In this document: piece after piece, positions 6,006 to 6,114 of the stretch
How positions within the stretch are numbered: the stretch's first letter is position 1
Layout of the letters: each line of letters begins with the position of its first letter
Source: an uncultured Eubacteriales bacterium
Lineage (GTDB): Bacteria > Bacillota > Clostridia > Oscillospirales > Ruminococcaceae
Direction of reading: 5' to 3'
NCBI GenBank assembly: GCA_902493155.1
Contig: CABUOE010000141.1
Span: 1-6,114, forward strand
Length of the DNA stretch: 6,114 bases
Position numbers and translations under genes: made by a program
The notes under the pieces: generated by a model
Told to the model about the DNA's origin: nothing
Seen by the model: the letters and a program-made list of their open reading frames with translations, nothing else
Database searches by the model: none

Positions 6006-6114
6006 AATACATAAGGTTTTGATATTTGATAGGCGGTAAGCCTTGAAAAATCAAGGAATTTCGGAAGATTGAATTTTTAATTCGAATTTGTCTACATACG
6101 CAGACACCAGATCC
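6006..6114. other. Non-coding right flank with small repeats; possible integrase arm/attachment region
   Basis: No gene is seen. The stretch holds a tandem direct repeat TTTGATA (6018-6024, 6025-6031), a hairpin CCTTGA/TCAAGG with a four-base A loop (6041-6056), a ten-base palindrome AATTCGAATT (6079-6088), and a repeat TGTCT/AGACA (6089-6106). Its place directly after int and its repeat content fit integrase arm sites and an element end. No tRNA gene or duplicated core can be shown, since the left end is outside the window. Confidence 0.35.

Noticed and set aside
6089..6114. Possible tRNA fragment at the right edge serving as attachment site
   Set aside because: The TGTCT/AGACA repeat alone does not make a tRNA arm set; no T-loop GTTCRA or acceptor pairing can be seen before the window ends.

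Overview
The window looks like the right-hand part of a small integrative and mobilizable element (IME) from a Bacillota bacterium, most likely a gut Clostridia such as Lachnospiraceae or a relative. The evidence is the strong AGGAGG-type ribosome binding sites, a TTG start, sigma-A-like promoters, and gene families (Cys-rich KTR protein, MobA/MobL relaxase, small excisionase-type HTH protein, XRE regulator, tyrosine integrase) that travel together in mobile elements of that group. Placement is by gene type and signals only; no database search was possible.

Layout, left to right. Positions 2-1522 (+) hold the 3' part of an ABC half-transporter whose N-terminus lies off the left edge. At 1595-1759 (+) there is a 54-residue four-cysteine KTR-type protein, closed by a strong intrinsic terminator at 1769-1804. 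The strand then switches. The MobA/MobL relaxase runs on the minus strand (3247 down to 1811), preceded by a 247-bp non-coding stretch (3248-3494) packed with inverted repeats. This stretch contains a candidate origin of transfer whose core resembles the nic site of RSF1010/IncQ-type (MOBQ) systems. Upstream, also on the minus strand, is a 71-residue excisionase-like HTH protein (3710-3495). A 180-bp divergent control region (3711-3890) carries a perfect-consensus promoter firing left, an extended -10 promoter firing right, and five TTTTGC/GCAAAA elements. Rightward come an XRE-family regulator (3891-4577) and a 432-residue tyrosine integrase (4665-5963). The last 150 bp hold a leftward-acting terminator and small repeats that could be integrase arm or attachment sequence.

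Proposed working (inference): the XRE protein binds the repeated elements and sets the balance between the leftward xis-oriT-relaxase operon and the rightward regulator-integrase operon. Integrase plus the small HTH protein would recombine the element in and out of the chromosome. The relaxase would nick the candidate oriT so that a co-resident conjugative element can export the circle. No type IV secretion genes are seen here. The transporter and KTR protein would be cargo. Neither end of the element can be fixed from this window.
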